Source: JACCQS01 sp963766765
GTDB taxonomy: Bacteria; Actinomycetota; Actinomycetes; Mycobacteriales; Geodermatophilaceae
Reading direction: 5' to 3'
Assembly: GCA_963766765.1 (NCBI GenBank)
Contig: CAVYBR010000012.1
Location: 29,070 to 93,069 of the forward strand
Length of the DNA stretch: 64,000 nucleotides
Shown here: positions 50,835 through 60,445 of the stretch, one piece after another
Position numbering within the stretch: position 1 is the stretch's first letter
Layout of the letters: every line of letters starts with the position of its first letter
Translations under genes and position numbers: made by a program
Notes under the pieces: generated by a model
The model's input: the letters and a program-made list of their open reading frames with translations, nothing else
Told to the model about the DNA's origin: nothing
Database searches by the model: none

Positions 50835-51817
50835 TAGATCAGCCCGATCTCGGTGAGGATCACGTCGACGCGTTCCTTCTCCTCGAGCAGGAACTCCGAG
50901 TAGTCCTCGCCTGGGAGAAACTCGTCGTCCCAGCCGTTTTCGGCCAATGCCTCTTCCCAGCCCGCGGAGTCATGCGTTTGGGTCACCAGTTCGATGAGGT
51001 CTTCCCGCGCCTTGTCACTCATGCCCGGGCGCGCCATGAGTCCACGCCAGTTGCTGAGCTCGACGTCGATTCCCTCTTCCTGCAGGGTGGGTACGTCGGG
51101 CAGGGAATCAACTCGCTCCGGCCCGGACACCGCGAGGCCTTTGAGATCTCCGGACGCGACTTGTGGTCCGTACTCCCCGACCCCCGAGATCCCGATTGCC
51201 ACCTGATCGCCGAGCAGCGCAGCCAGCGATTCGCCTCCGCCGGAGTACGGGATGTAGTTGATCTGTCGGGGATCGACGCCGGTCGCCTGCGCGATGAGGC
51301 CGGCGAGGATCTGATCCGTGCCGCCGGCCGAGCCGCCAGCCACCGGCAGTCCTCGGGTGTCCTGAGCCCACGCCTCGACGAAGTCGGTGATGTTGTCGAA
51401 CTCGGAATCCCCTGGTACGACCAAGATCTCGGACTCGCCAGTCATCCGGGCGATCGGGGTGACGTCCTGGAGGGTCGTGGTCGAATCGTTGGTGGCCACG
51501 GCGCCGACCATGACCAGCCCCATCGTCATCAGCAGCGCGTCATCGGAGTCGCGGGCCAACTGGCCGAGTCCGATCGTGCCGCCGGCACCCTCGACGTTGA
51601 AGACTTGGACGTTGCGGGCAATCCCTTCGGTCTGGATGACCCGCTGCAGCACCCGGCTGGTCTGGTCCCAGCCGCCGCCTGGGGCAGCCGGCGCCATGAC
51701 ACGAAGCCGGCTCAGGTCACCGGGCCTGGTGACGGTTCCGGCGCAACCGGTGACAGCCGCCGCCGATGCGGTAGCCAGCCCGGCGAGAAAGGTACGCCGG
51801 GAGAGCTGCAAGCCCAT
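50834..51817 (-). CDS. tctC: tripartite tricarboxylate transporter, binding protein TctC
   Basis: This 327-residue extracytoplasmic solute receptor begins with a Tat-type signal, SRRTFLAGLATASAAAVTGC, in which the last cysteine is a lipobox. The mature protein has the Bug/TctC pattern VMAPAAPGGGWDQTSRVLQ and GSAGGTDQILAGLIAQA. The ATG at 51817 has GGGAGGG upstream; an earlier GTG would add 18 unconserved residues before the signal. The ligand is a carboxylic acid that cannot be named from sequence. Confidence 0.9.
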   Translation of the reverse strand: MGLQLSRRTFLAGLATASAAAVTGCAGTVTRPGDLSRLRVMAPAAPGGGWDQTSRVLQRVIQTEGIARNVQVFNVEGAGGTIGLGQLARDSDDALLMTMGLVMVGAVATNDSTTTLQDVTPIARMTGESEILVVPGDSEFDNITDFVEAWAQDTRGLPVAGGSAGGTDQILAGLIAQATGVDPRQINYIPYSGGGESLAALLGDQVAIGISGVGEYGPQVASGDLKGLAVSGPERVDSLPDVPTLQEEGIDVELSNWRGLMARPGMSDKAREDLIELVTQTHDSAGWEEALAENGWDDEFLPGEDYSEFLLEEKERVDVILTEIGLI

Positions 51818-51876
51818 GCCGACCCTCCCTGTGTCGCAACGCGTTAGTGACCGCGGGCAAGTGTCGGTCAATCACC

Positions 51877-52479
51877 CTAGTCACTTCCGCTGGGGCTGAC
51901 GCGGATCGCCGGATGATCGGGATCGTCGTATCGCAGCGCGACGTCAGCCCGTCGTACGGGGTCGACGTCCCGGTCGTAGTCATCGAACGCCGGCAGCGTC
52001 CATTGCCACTCCTCGGGCGTATGCCGGCGGCGTGCTCCCGGGCTCAGCGCCAGGTGGATCGTGTGATCGAAGGGCAGTCCGTGGCCGAGCAGCAATTCGC
52101 CGCTGACCAGCAGGATCGTGCCCGGCCGGGCGGCGCGGGCCGGTTCGCGGGTCACTCGGTTGGTCGCCGGATCGCGGAGCGAGGGAAGGAATCGCCCGAG
52201 GCCGCCCGGACCGACCGGGTCGAGCACCTCACGGCGCAGCGCTGCTGCATCCAGCCACCCGGATGTGAAGGACTCCAGATCGGTTCGGCCGTACTCCAGC
52301 CGCAGCGCGGCGTCTCGCCAAAAGGTCTCTGCGCGGATGAGCACGGCCGGGCGGCCGAGGACCCGCAGCGGCTCGACGAGCGAATCAGCAAACCCCGTCG
52401 GATCGCCGGCTCGAGATCCATCCACGGCAACCCGCAGCGCCGTACCCGGCACCGCACGCCCCACCAACGCAGCCGCCAA
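51877..52479 (-). CDS. uridine-kinase-like P-loop-derived protein
   Basis: This protein is related to nucleoside kinases of the uridine-kinase type but lacks an intact Walker A; the segment reads VAVDGSRAGDPTGFADSL. Family features are LRLEYGRTDLESFTSGWLD, LRREVLDPVGPGGLGRFLPS, TILLVSGELLLGHGLPFD and YDRDVDPVRRADVALRYDD. The frame extends upstream to the stop of the DinB gene without ATG or GTG. TTG at 52479 is the only standard start, so the true N-terminus is uncertain or lost through a frameshift. It is probably catalytically altered. Confidence 0.65.
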   Translation of the reverse strand: MAAALVGRAVPGTALRVAVDGSRAGDPTGFADSLVEPLRVLGRPAVLIRAETFWRDAALRLEYGRTDLESFTSGWLDAAALRREVLDPVGPGGLGRFLPSLRDPATNRVTREPARAARPGTILLVSGELLLGHGLPFDHTIHLALSPGARRRHTPEEWQWTLPAFDDYDRDVDPVRRADVALRYDDPDHPAIRVSPSGSD

Positions 52480-52569
52480 CGTCGCCGGCAGGGTGTGGGG
52501 ATCGACAGCACGGAAGCGCGGTCGCGGTCGATGGTCGGCGCCCGGGCCAACAGATGCTGATCCGATGGG

Positions 52570-53097
52570 TCAGTCCCCGGTCACGCCGTCGATGCGCTCC
52601 CGGAGGAGGTCGGCATGCCCGTTGTGCCGCGCGTATTCCTCGATCATGTGCAGGTAGATCCAACGCAGGCTGATCTCCGCGTCGTTCCGGGTCCTGGCGA
52701 GGACCTCGTCCAAGTCCTGGTGGCTGGCACAGAACGCACGGGAGCGGGCGATCGAACGACGGAACGTGGCCACGTCATCGGCCGGGACCGCGTCGGCGAG
52801 ATTGTCGAAGTCACCGTCGCGGTCGTCCTCGGTGTAGTAGATCCCGGGGATCCGACCATCGGTGATGTCGTTGTTGAACCAGGCCTCGACCTCGGCCATG
52901 TGCCGGACAAGTCCGAGCAGCGTCAGCGTCGACGGTTCGCAGGCCTTCGTCTTCAACTGCTCAGCAGTCAGCCCTTTGCACTTCCACAGCAACGTCTCGC
53001 GGTGGAAGTCCAGCCAGGCATCGAGTTGTTCGCGCTCGGGCCCGCTGTACGGGGGATCCTGGCGATCGGTCACGAACGGGTCATCAGTAGTCGTCAT
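52570..53097 (-). CDS. DinB/DUF664 family protein
   Basis: This 175-residue four-helix-bundle protein has three candidate metal histidines, in LVRHMAEVEAWF and HMIEEYARHNGHADLLRE. In actinomycetes many such proteins are mycothiol-dependent thiol transferases or are uncharacterised. ATG at 53097 gives MTTTDDPFV; no ribosome site is visible, so the message may be leaderless. It lies between the uridine-kinase-like gene and otsB on the same strand. Confidence 0.82.
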   Translation of the reverse strand: MTTTDDPFVTDRQDPPYSGPEREQLDAWLDFHRETLLWKCKGLTAEQLKTKACEPSTLTLLGLVRHMAEVEAWFNNDITDGRIPGIYYTEDDRDGDFDNLADAVPADDVATFRRSIARSRAFCASHQDLDEVLARTRNDAEISLRWIYLHMIEEYARHNGHADLLRERIDGVTGD

Positions 53098-53140
53098 GCA
53101 GGCAGACGCTAGGCGCACCGTCGGACGACCTGCGACTGCA

Positions 53141-53935
53141 TTAATCAGCGGGGCGATCGATCCAGTGCGCCATCCTCAGGTCGGCATCGGCCGATCCGAG
53201 GACATCGGCGAGGTAGTCCAGGGTCGATAGCACCGCCGCGCTGTCGGCCACCCGGTAGGGCGCCATCGTCGGTCCCTCGCCGACCTTGATGCCGACGTCA
53301 TCCGGACCGAGCACGGCGAAGGCGTCCTCATCGGTTACGTCATCGCCCAGGTAGATGACCGATGCCGCACCCACCTCGTCTGCGAGGCGCCGCAGGGCGA
53401 CTCCCTTGTTCGCCTCGACGACGGCGATCTCGACGACCTCTTTACCCACCTTCACGACCCGTCCGGGCGCCGCCGCCGGTCCGGCCAGGGTCTGTTCACG
53501 TAGCACGGCAGCCGCCGCACGGTCAGCCATCCGCCGGGTGTGCACCGAGGCGCTGACCGGCTTGATCTCGAGGAACGCGTCGTCGTACGGAGCAAGGAGC
53601 TTCTCCAGTTCGCCGACCAGTTGATCGCGCTGACCCGCCATTGCCCCATCCGCAGCAGCGCCGTACTCCGCTCCGTGACTGCCAATCAGCCGGACGCGCG
53701 GCAGGTGGCCAACTCGCTCACCCAAGTCCACGTAGCCCCGGCCGGACATCACTGCGACGTGCACGCCGGGTGCGTCACCCAAGCGCGCGAGGACTTGCTC
53801 GGCTCCTTCGGCCAGTGCGGCCCGCCCCGGGTCAGCCACGATCGGAGACAGCGTGCCGTCGAAATCGATCACCACGAGCAGCGGCCGACGCGTGGCGGTT
53901 TCGGCCAGTACCGGCAGCAGCTCCGGCTCGCTCAT
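53141..53935 (-). CDS. otsB: trehalose-6-phosphate phosphatase
   Basis: This 264-residue HAD-family phosphatase removes phosphate from trehalose 6-phosphate. The catalytic DFDGTLSP is at Asp24 and Asp26, motif II is in VHVAVMSGRG, and motif IV is YLGDDVTDEDAF. ATG at 53935 begins 11 residues before the conserved core; the longer frame upstream is antisense or unconserved. It follows otsA by 28 bases and is co-transcribed with it. The product protects against osmotic and desiccation stress. Confidence 0.93.
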   Translation of the reverse strand: MSEPELLPVLAETATRRPLLVVIDFDGTLSPIVADPGRAALAEGAEQVLARLGDAPGVHVAVMSGRGYVDLGERVGHLPRVRLIGSHGAEYGAAADGAMAGQRDQLVGELEKLLAPYDDAFLEIKPVSASVHTRRMADRAAAAVLREQTLAGPAAAPGRVVKVGKEVVEIAVVEANKGVALRRLADEVGAASVIYLGDDVTDEDAFAVLGPDDVGIKVGEGPTMAPYRVADSAAVLSTLDYLADVLGSADADLRMAHWIDRPAD

Positions 53936-53963
53936 CGCAACTGGCCGGGCTCTGCACGGGCGC

Positions 53964-55427
53964 TCATGACCCCGTCTCCTTGCCTTCCAGAGCATCGAAG
54001 AAGGACTGCGCCCAATGATCCAAGTCATGCGAGAAGAGATGCCTGCGCATCGTCCGCATCCGCCGTCGTCGATCCTCGACCGGATCGAACAGCGCACGCA
54101 TCAACCCGTCCTTGACGCCGTTGATGTCATGCGGATTGACCAGGTATGCCTGCTTGAATTCCGCCGCAGCACCGGCGAATTCGGAAAGCACAAGCGCCCC
54201 GCCCAGATCGCCCCGAGCCGCCACGTATTCCTTTGCCACGAGATTCATGCCGTCTCGGTATGGCGTGACCGCCATGACGTCGGCTGCTCGATACAGCGCG
54301 GCGAGCTCCTCGCGCGGCAAGGACTGATGGAGGTAGTGCACCGGCGGCCCAGCGATCGATCCGTATTCGCCGTTGATGTGGCCCACCATGCGCTCGATCT
54401 CTTCGCGCATCGTGACGTAGTGCTTGACTCGTTCGCGGCTGGGGGTTGCCACCTGGACAAGCACGGTGTCCGGTGCGGTCAGCTTCTCGTCCTGCAACAG
54501 TTCGTTGAGCGCGCGAAGCCGAACCCCGATGCCCTTGGTGTAGTCGAGGCGGTCGACACCGAGGATGACCCGTTTCGGATCACCGAGTTCCTTCCGGACC
54601 TCCGTCGCCCGCTCGCGGACCCCCGGGGAATCGGCAAGCTCGTCATAGTCCTTGGCGTCGATCGAGATCGGAAACGCGCGCGCGGTCACCGTACGATCGT
54701 CGACCGACACCGTGCCTTGGCTCGGCTTCAGATCGCACAAGGTACGGGCCAACTGGAGGAAGTTGCTGGCCGCCTGCGGGCGCTGGAACCCGATCAGATC
54801 AGCTCCGAGCAGTCCCTCGATGATCCGCCGCCGCCAGGGAAGCTGCATGAACAGTTCCATCGGCGGGAAGGGGATGTGCAAGAAGAAGCCGATCCGCAGG
54901 TCCGGCCGCAGTTCCCGGAGAATCTTCGGAACCAACTGCAGCTGGTAGTCGTGCACCCACACGACCGCATTTCGCCCGGCCACCTCGGCTGCCTTGACCG
55001 CGAACTGCTCGTTCACCGACGCGTAGGAATCCCACCACGAGCGGTGGTACTGCGGCCGTTCCACGCAGTCGTGGTAGAGCGGCCACAGCGAGGCATTCGA
55101 GAATCCCTCGTAGTAGCGCCTGATCTCCTCGGTGTTCAGCGGGACCGGTACGAGCCGGATGCCGTCTTCTTCAAACGGCTCCGGGGCCTCTCCTTCCGCA
55201 CCGGACCAGCCCACCCAGGCGCCGTGCCGCCCCCGGATGAACGGTTCCAGGGCGGTGACCAGGCCGCCGGGACTGCGTTGCCAGCTCGTACTCCCGTCAG
55301 CTTCGGTGACCTGGTCGACCGGCAGCCGGTTGGCCACGATGACGACATCGCTGCCGTTGGCGGGCGGCTTTCGGCTCGCTCGCGCAGGGGCCGGCGCCGG
55401 CCCGGACTCAACTGACATCGCTGCCAT
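53964..55427 (-). CDS. otsA: trehalose-6-phosphate synthase
   Basis: This 487-residue GT20 enzyme joins glucose from UDP-glucose to glucose 6-phosphate. Conserved parts are VIVANRLPVDQV, SPGGLVTALEPF, VVWVHDYQLQLVP, FFLHIPFPPME, VILGVDRLDYTKGI, VTPYRDGMNLVAKEYVA and LSEFAGAAAEF. ATG at 55427 or 55418 may start it; both lie inside the end of the VOC gene. The enzyme is encoded directly before otsB, giving the OtsAB pathway, in addition to the trehalose-synthase-like gene at 25.4 kb. Confidence 0.93.
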   Translation of the reverse strand: MAAMSVESGPAPAPARASRKPPANGSDVVIVANRLPVDQVTEADGSTSWQRSPGGLVTALEPFIRGRHGAWVGWSGAEGEAPEPFEEDGIRLVPVPLNTEEIRRYYEGFSNASLWPLYHDCVERPQYHRSWWDSYASVNEQFAVKAAEVAGRNAVVWVHDYQLQLVPKILRELRPDLRIGFFLHIPFPPMELFMQLPWRRRIIEGLLGADLIGFQRPQAASNFLQLARTLCDLKPSQGTVSVDDRTVTARAFPISIDAKDYDELADSPGVRERATEVRKELGDPKRVILGVDRLDYTKGIGVRLRALNELLQDEKLTAPDTVLVQVATPSRERVKHYVTMREEIERMVGHINGEYGSIAGPPVHYLHQSLPREELAALYRAADVMAVTPYRDGMNLVAKEYVAARGDLGGALVLSEFAGAAAEFKQAYLVNPHDINGVKDGLMRALFDPVEDRRRRMRTMRRHLFSHDLDHWAQSFFDALEGKETGS

Positions 55428-55920
55428 ACATCTGGCCCAGCGGGTCGGCCAGCAATTCCAGCCGAGCGCCGTCGGGGTCGCGGAAGTACATCGAGACCTC
55501 GCTCTCCAGGAGGTACTCCACACCTGCGTCGTCGAGCTTGGCCCGCAGTCGGGCCCACTTCTCCGGCTCGACCGAGATCGCGAGGTGGTGCAGACCGCCC
55601 AAGACCTCGGCGTACGGGCCGACATCCAGCCCGGGGAAGTCGAAGAAGGCCAGGAGGTTGCCGTTGCCGATATCGAAGAAGAAGTGCGTCGAGCCTTGAT
55701 AGTCCCGGTTCTCGATGACCTCCGTCAGCGGGAACTCGAGCAGACCGGCATAGAAGTCGATCGTCTGTTGCACGTCACTGGAGACGAGGGCGATGTGGTG
55801 CACCCCTCGGGCTGAGGTCGGCGGTCGGGTGGCGTGGGGGTGCAGATGCTTGTCGCTGATGGCTTGGCGCCGCTTGGTCAAGGTCTCGCGGTCTGGAGTC
55901 TCGCGGTCTGGAGTGGTCAC
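55408..55920 (-). CDS. VOC/glyoxalase superfamily protein
   Basis: This 170-residue protein has two beta-alpha-beta-beta-beta modules. Metal ligands are expected at RGVHHIALVSS, the central HHLAISVEP and ARLELLAD. The middle NREYQGSTHFFFDIGNGNLLAFFDFPG-like part (18-residue core STHFFFDIGNGNLLAFFD) is typical of dioxygenase-like VOC proteins. Its end overlaps the start of otsA by about 20 bases, so it is translated with the trehalose genes. The reaction is unknown. Confidence 0.82.
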   Translation of the reverse strand: MTTPDRETPDRETLTKRRQAISDKHLHPHATRPPTSARGVHHIALVSSDVQQTIDFYAGLLEFPLTEVIENRDYQGSTHFFFDIGNGNLLAFFDFPGLDVGPYAEVLGGLHHLAISVEPEKWARLRAKLDDAGVEYLLESEVSMYFRDPDGARLELLADPLGQMYGSDVS

Positions 55921-55980
55921 CCGACAAAGCTAACCCCACTGGATGGAGAGCAAACCCCCTCCGGTCGTTACGGTCGCACG

Positions 55981-57081
55981 ATGGGTCCACTACAGGGCGT
56001 CAACGTCGTCGAGTTCGCTGGTCTGGGTCCGGGGCCGTTCTGCGGGATGATGCTGGCCGACGCCGGAGCCGACGTCGTACGGATCGAACGCCCCCGACCC
56101 GCCGACGACGGCATGGCCCGGCTCGTGGTCAACCCAGTCCTCGATCGGGGTAAGCGCTCGATCGCGCTGGATCTGCGCGCGGAGGCCGACCGCGAGGTCG
56201 TCGGCAGGTTGCTGGCCCGAGCTGACGTGCTGACGGAGGGTTTCCGGCCTGGGGTGATGGAGCGGCTGGGCTTCGGTCCGGAGCCGGTGCTGGCTGCCAA
56301 CCCCAGGCTCGTCTACGGCCGGATGACGGGGTGGGGACAGGGCGGTCCGTACGCGCGCACCGCTGGGCACGACATCGATTACATCGCGATGACCGGCGCC
56401 CTGTACGCCTTTGGCCGCCCCCAGGAGGTCCCGGCTCCGCCCCTGAACCTGCTGGGGGACTTCGGTGGCGGCGGCATGGTGCTCGCCTTCGGGCTCCTCG
56501 CCGCGCTGCTGCACGCCCGTGCGACCGGCGAGGGCCAGGTGGTCGACGCGGCGATCGTGGACGGGACGGCGCTGCTCACGGGGATGATCCACGGGCTTCG
56601 CCTGGACGGGGCTTGGCAGGACGAGCGCGGGGTCAACCTGCTGGACACCGGCGCGCCGTTCTACGACGTCTATGTCTGCGCCGACGGTGGCTTCCTTGCG
56701 GTGGGCGCGTTGGAGGAGCCGTTCTATGCGGCGCTGGTGTCCGGCTTGGGGCTGGCACCGGACGAGCTGCCGGACCGGGGCGTCCCGGCGAACTGGCCGG
56801 CGCTGCGGGCGTTGTTCGCCGGGACCTTCGCTCGGCGTACTCGGGACGAATGGTGGGCGGTCTTCCGCGGCACCGACGCCTGCGTGGCACCCGTACTCAA
56901 CTGGCCGGAAGCCTTGGCCGACGAGCACAACGTTGAACGAGAGGTGTTCGTCGAGGTCGGTGGCCGGCCACAGCCGAGTCCGGCGCCGCGGTACGGGGTG
57001 ACAGTCGTCAACACCCCGCGTCCGGCACCGGCACATGGCGAATCGGGTGCTGAGATCCGGGCGGAACTAGGAATTGCCTGA
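55981..57081 (+). CDS. CaiB/BaiF family CoA transferase, alpha-methylacyl-CoA racemase-like
   Basis: This 366-residue enzyme has the family start LQGVNVVEFAGLGPGPFCGM and MLADAGADVVRIERP. The catalytic pair is visible as His130 in GHDIDYIAMTGAL and Asp160 in LLGDFGGGGM, the arrangement of alpha-methylacyl-CoA racemases, which epimerise branched acyl-CoA in beta-oxidation. The ATG at 55981 starts the conserved core; an upstream open frame is unconserved. It is divergent from the VOC-otsAB unit and convergent with the repeat-protein gene. Confidence 0.88.
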   Translation: MGPLQGVNVVEFAGLGPGPFCGMMLADAGADVVRIERPRPADDGMARLVVNPVLDRGKRSIALDLRAEADREVVGRLLARADVLTEGFRPGVMERLGFGPEPVLAANPRLVYGRMTGWGQGGPYARTAGHDIDYIAMTGALYAFGRPQEVPAPPLNLLGDFGGGGMVLAFGLLAALLHARATGEGQVVDAAIVDGTALLTGMIHGLRLDGAWQDERGVNLLDTGAPFYDVYVCADGGFLAVGALEEPFYAALVSGLGLAPDELPDRGVPANWPALRALFAGTFARRTRDEWWAVFRGTDACVAPVLNWPEALADEHNVEREVFVEVGGRPQPSPAPRYGVTVVNTPRPAPAHGESGAEIRAELGIA

Positions 57082-57095
57082 CTGACGTGCCTTCG

Positions 57096-58963
57096 TCAGT
57101 TGTCGAGGGAGTCGTCGGCGATGTCCACTTCGGGGGCCATGTCGTGGCTGTCGGCCGCGCTGAATGCGGGCGCCGCCAACTCAACCGCGAGGGCAGAGGC
57201 GACATCCTCCACGGGGGCATCGTGAACCTCGACCTCGACGGCCACGGGAGCGGCGATCGGCGCCGCAGGGACGTCACTGAAGACGGGTGCCTCGGTGCCG
57301 CCGACGATGATGATCGAGGAATCCGTAGCGCTCGGCGCTGCGTTGGCCGCATCCGCCACCGGCTCGCCGATGTCGGCGCCAATCCCTGGAGGAATCGGTT
57401 GCGGATTCAGCGAGACGTCGCTTCCCTCGGCAATTGGGGACGGCGGATGCCCGTCCATGCCTGGCGGGATCGGCTGCGGATTCAAGGACACCTCGGCCCC
57501 ATCGCCGCTCACGTCAGCACCTAGCGCTGCCTCGCTACCGCCGACGATGATGATCGAGGAATCCGTAGCGCTTGGCGCAGCTGCTGCTCCTGCGTCTGCA
57601 AGCGGCTCGCCGATATCGGCGCCGATCCCCGGCGGAATCGGCTGCGGATTCAACGACACATCCGCTCCCGGACCATCCATCCCTGGCGGAATCGGCTGCG
57701 GGTTGAGCGACACATCCGAGCCGAACGGCACATCTGCCGGGTCCTGAACAGCGATCGGAATTTGGGTCGCGTCGAACGCCGGGTCGAAGCCAACCGATGT
57801 GTGCGGCGCCGACACGGACACCGGCTCGTACGCGCCATCAGGGGCGCCGGCATCACCAGCGCCGACCGAGGTATGCGGATCCGACACCGACACCGGCTCG
57901 AACGCGCCATCCGGAGCCCAGGCATCAGCACCCACGTCAGCACCATCGGGCACGAACCCGACCGACGTGTGCGGCGCCGACACCGACACCGGCTCGAACG
58001 CGCCATCCGGAGCCCCGGCATCACCAGCGCCGCCGAGGTATGCGGCTCCGACACCGACACCGGCTCGAACGCACCATCCGGAGCCCCGGCATCACCAGCG
58101 CCCGCCGAGGTATGCGGCTCCGACACCGACACCGGCTCGAACGCGCCATCCGGAGCCCCGGCATCAGCACCTACGTCAGCACCATCCGGCACGAACCCAA
58201 CCGACGTATGCGGCGCCGACACGGAGACCGGCTCGAACGCACCGTCAGGCGCGCTGACGTCATTCCCACCCGCAGCACCATGGCCGGCGATGCCGGACTC
58301 GAGGTCGAGGCTGTTGTCGACCTGCGTGTGCGGGCCGCCCTCAGACAGGTCCTCGAAGCGCGGGTCCTGGTAGACGCCGCTGCCGATCTGCGGGTCGGCG
58401 CTCTGAACTTCGCCGGCCTTGGCCTCGGCGATCCGTTCGTCCAAATCGACCTCGGCACGGCGCGCCTCGAGTGCCGCCTCCCGCATTGCCGCCTCCTCCT
58501 CTGAGCTCGGCGCATCGGGGTCTACTGGGAAGGTGGACGTACCCGGGGGTATGTCGTCGCCGCCGCCGAAGATGTCATCCAGCGCGCCGCCCACTTCACG
58601 AGCGGCGTCCCCGGCGAAGTTGACGGCGTCCTTGCCGGCATCGAGAAGTTCCTCGCCCTGGTCGATGATGGCCTTCGCCGCGGCGACCGGCGGAGCGACG
58701 GCCAGTCCGGCGAGAAGTGCGTCTTCGGCTGCCTCTCCCAGGTTGCCGGTGATCTGTTCGATCGTGCTCTCGTCGTCGCTCGGTGGTGGTGGTTGATCCG
58801 CCTCCGGTGGCGACACGGCCTCCGGCGGCGACACGTTGGTGCTGCCGCCATCAGCCGCATCGGCCGCCTGCTGCTGCACGGTTGCCGCCTGCGACATTTC
58901 CGCGGCTCGGACGTCGAAAGCCGGGTCGAAGCTGTCCTCGAACTTGATGCCTGGCATGGTCAC
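57096..58963 (-). CDS. acidic repeat protein at the end of the Hsp70/IniA/IniC-like operon (one frameshift)
   Basis: Joined across a one-base gap near 58030 this gives about 622 residues. The N-terminal third is helical and acidic (AAAKAIIDQGEELLDAGKDA). A middle region repeats a 24-residue unit (APDGAFEPVSVSEPHTS) about six times. The C-terminal part has four copies of VSLNPQPIPPG and two of ATDSSIIIVGG. There is no signal peptide. The start is ATG 58963, nine bases after the IniC-like stop. The position, low complexity and lack of enzyme motifs recall IniB of mycobacteria, but no sequence similarity is claimed. The SLNPQP motif is known from many bacterial proteins of unknown function. Confidence 0.65.
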
Positions 58964-58972
58964 TCCTGATAC

Positions 58973-60445
58973 TCAGCGGAATTGCGGACCGATCGTGGTG
59001 CGATGTGCAGCGGCGACGGACTCATTCAGGCGTGCGCCTATGTCGCAGGCTTCGCGAGTCGCCGAGTCGACGAGTGGTGCGCTGCCGCGCGTTCGCCAAC
59101 GGTCAACTGCGACCAGTGCGAAGGCGGCTCGTTCGGGCTGCGCCGCAGCGTCTTTGGGTTCGCCGTCGACGTGGTTGGCGAGCTGCGCGAGATCATTCAC
59201 CTCAGACTCGCTGAGCTGGGTGGCGCCACCGAGTACGAGCTGTAGCAGCCGCAATTCTGCGAACGCCAGAACCGACGCCTCGAGTCGTTCCAGCTCGCCC
59301 TGCAACCAGCGACTCAGTTCCGGTTCAGTGGCGGCCATCCGGCGAGTGATGCTGTGCAGGCCAGCCAGAACCGCCCGGGCCTGAAGGATCTGGGCACGCG
59401 GCAGGAATCGGTCGCGCAGCAGGGCGGCTACTGCGGGCACGCCCGATCGAGCTGCGAGCTGGTCGGCAAGATCGGTGGCCGAGCCGGCCGCGCCGCGGCG
59501 CAGAACGTCCACCGCGAACCGCAAGCCGAACATCCCGAGTCGGCGCAGCAGAGCCGCCCGTACGGCCACATCGATGGTCGAGGCACTCGGCGCCTGGAAT
59601 CTGTCCGCCGACAACAGCATGCTGTCCAACTCGGGCTCGGGAAGCGCGGCCAGCACTCGCAACGTGGCGACCTCATGCTCCTCCAGCGTCGCCCCCGTTT
59701 CGGCGATCAGGGCAGACGCTGGGAGTACGGCCGCGCACAGGCGGCGAATCTGTGGGTCCGCGGCATAGCGCAGTGCGATCCGGGACGCCGATTCGAAGGC
59801 GTCGAGGCGTCCGGCGCCGACCTCGTCGGCTCGCGAAAGGATCGCGATCGCGTTGGCGGCCGAACTCTCGGCGCTGGAGTGGTCGACCAGGGCATCGAGA
59901 AATTCGGTATCGCGACGGTGCAGGTGGCGCAGCAGATAGACGACGACGTCAGCCTGAGCCGGGCGGTCGACCTCCAAGGCGAGGAAATCGCGGGTACGGG
60001 TCGAGGTCGCGTCGTCGAGTGAGGCGAGCCCCGGCGTGTCGATCAGCGTCATCGAACGCAGCGCCGCGGCGGGCCACTGGATCTCCAGGCGCTCCACAGC
60101 ACCGACCGACAGCCCGCCGAGGTCGATGACCAGCGCACCGTCGTCCCGAGTGAATGACAACTCCGTACGCGCCCCGTCATAGGTCACCGCGTCCACTCGA
60201 TAGGCCGGCCCGTACAGGTACCAGGACACGATCCGGGTGCACTCCCCGGCATCGGTCGGCGCTAGGCGCTCGCCGACCAGAGCGTTGAGGAGTGTGGACT
60301 TACCGGCCTTGACCCGGCCGGCGACTGCCACTCGCAATGGTCCCTCGAGACGCCCGAGCAGTATGCCGATTTCCTTGGCCAGCAGGGGATCTCGTACGGC
60401 GTCGCGGGTGGCGACGCACACCCGTCGAACCTCGTCGAGAATCAT
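58973..60445 (-). CDS. dynamin-like GTPase, IniC-like
   Basis: This 490-residue bacterial dynamin-like protein has the P-loop VAGRVKAGKSTLLNALVG at residues 42-59, switch-II LIDTPGLASL, and a degenerate G4 motif LSRADEV in place of NKxD. The rest is helical, as in stalk regions, without an obvious membrane paddle. Its size (IniC of Mycobacterium is near 490 residues) and its place directly after a larger dynamin copy the iniA-iniC arrangement. The ATG overlaps the TGA of the IniA-like gene (ATGA). The pair probably acts together on the membrane. Confidence 0.85.
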   Translation of the reverse strand: MILDEVRRVCVATRDAVRDPLLAKEIGILLGRLEGPLRVAVAGRVKAGKSTLLNALVGERLAPTDAGECTRIVSWYLYGPAYRVDAVTYDGARTELSFTRDDGALVIDLGGLSVGAVERLEIQWPAAALRSMTLIDTPGLASLDDATSTRTRDFLALEVDRPAQADVVVYLLRHLHRRDTEFLDALVDHSSAESSAANAIAILSRADEVGAGRLDAFESASRIALRYAADPQIRRLCAAVLPASALIAETGATLEEHEVATLRVLAALPEPELDSMLLSADRFQAPSASTIDVAVRAALLRRLGMFGLRFAVDVLRRGAAGSATDLADQLAARSGVPAVAALLRDRFLPRAQILQARAVLAGLHSITRRMAATEPELSRWLQGELERLEASVLAFAELRLLQLVLGGATQLSESEVNDLAQLANHVDGEPKDAAAQPERAAFALVAVDRWRTRGSAPLVDSATREACDIGARLNESVAAAHRTTIGPQFR

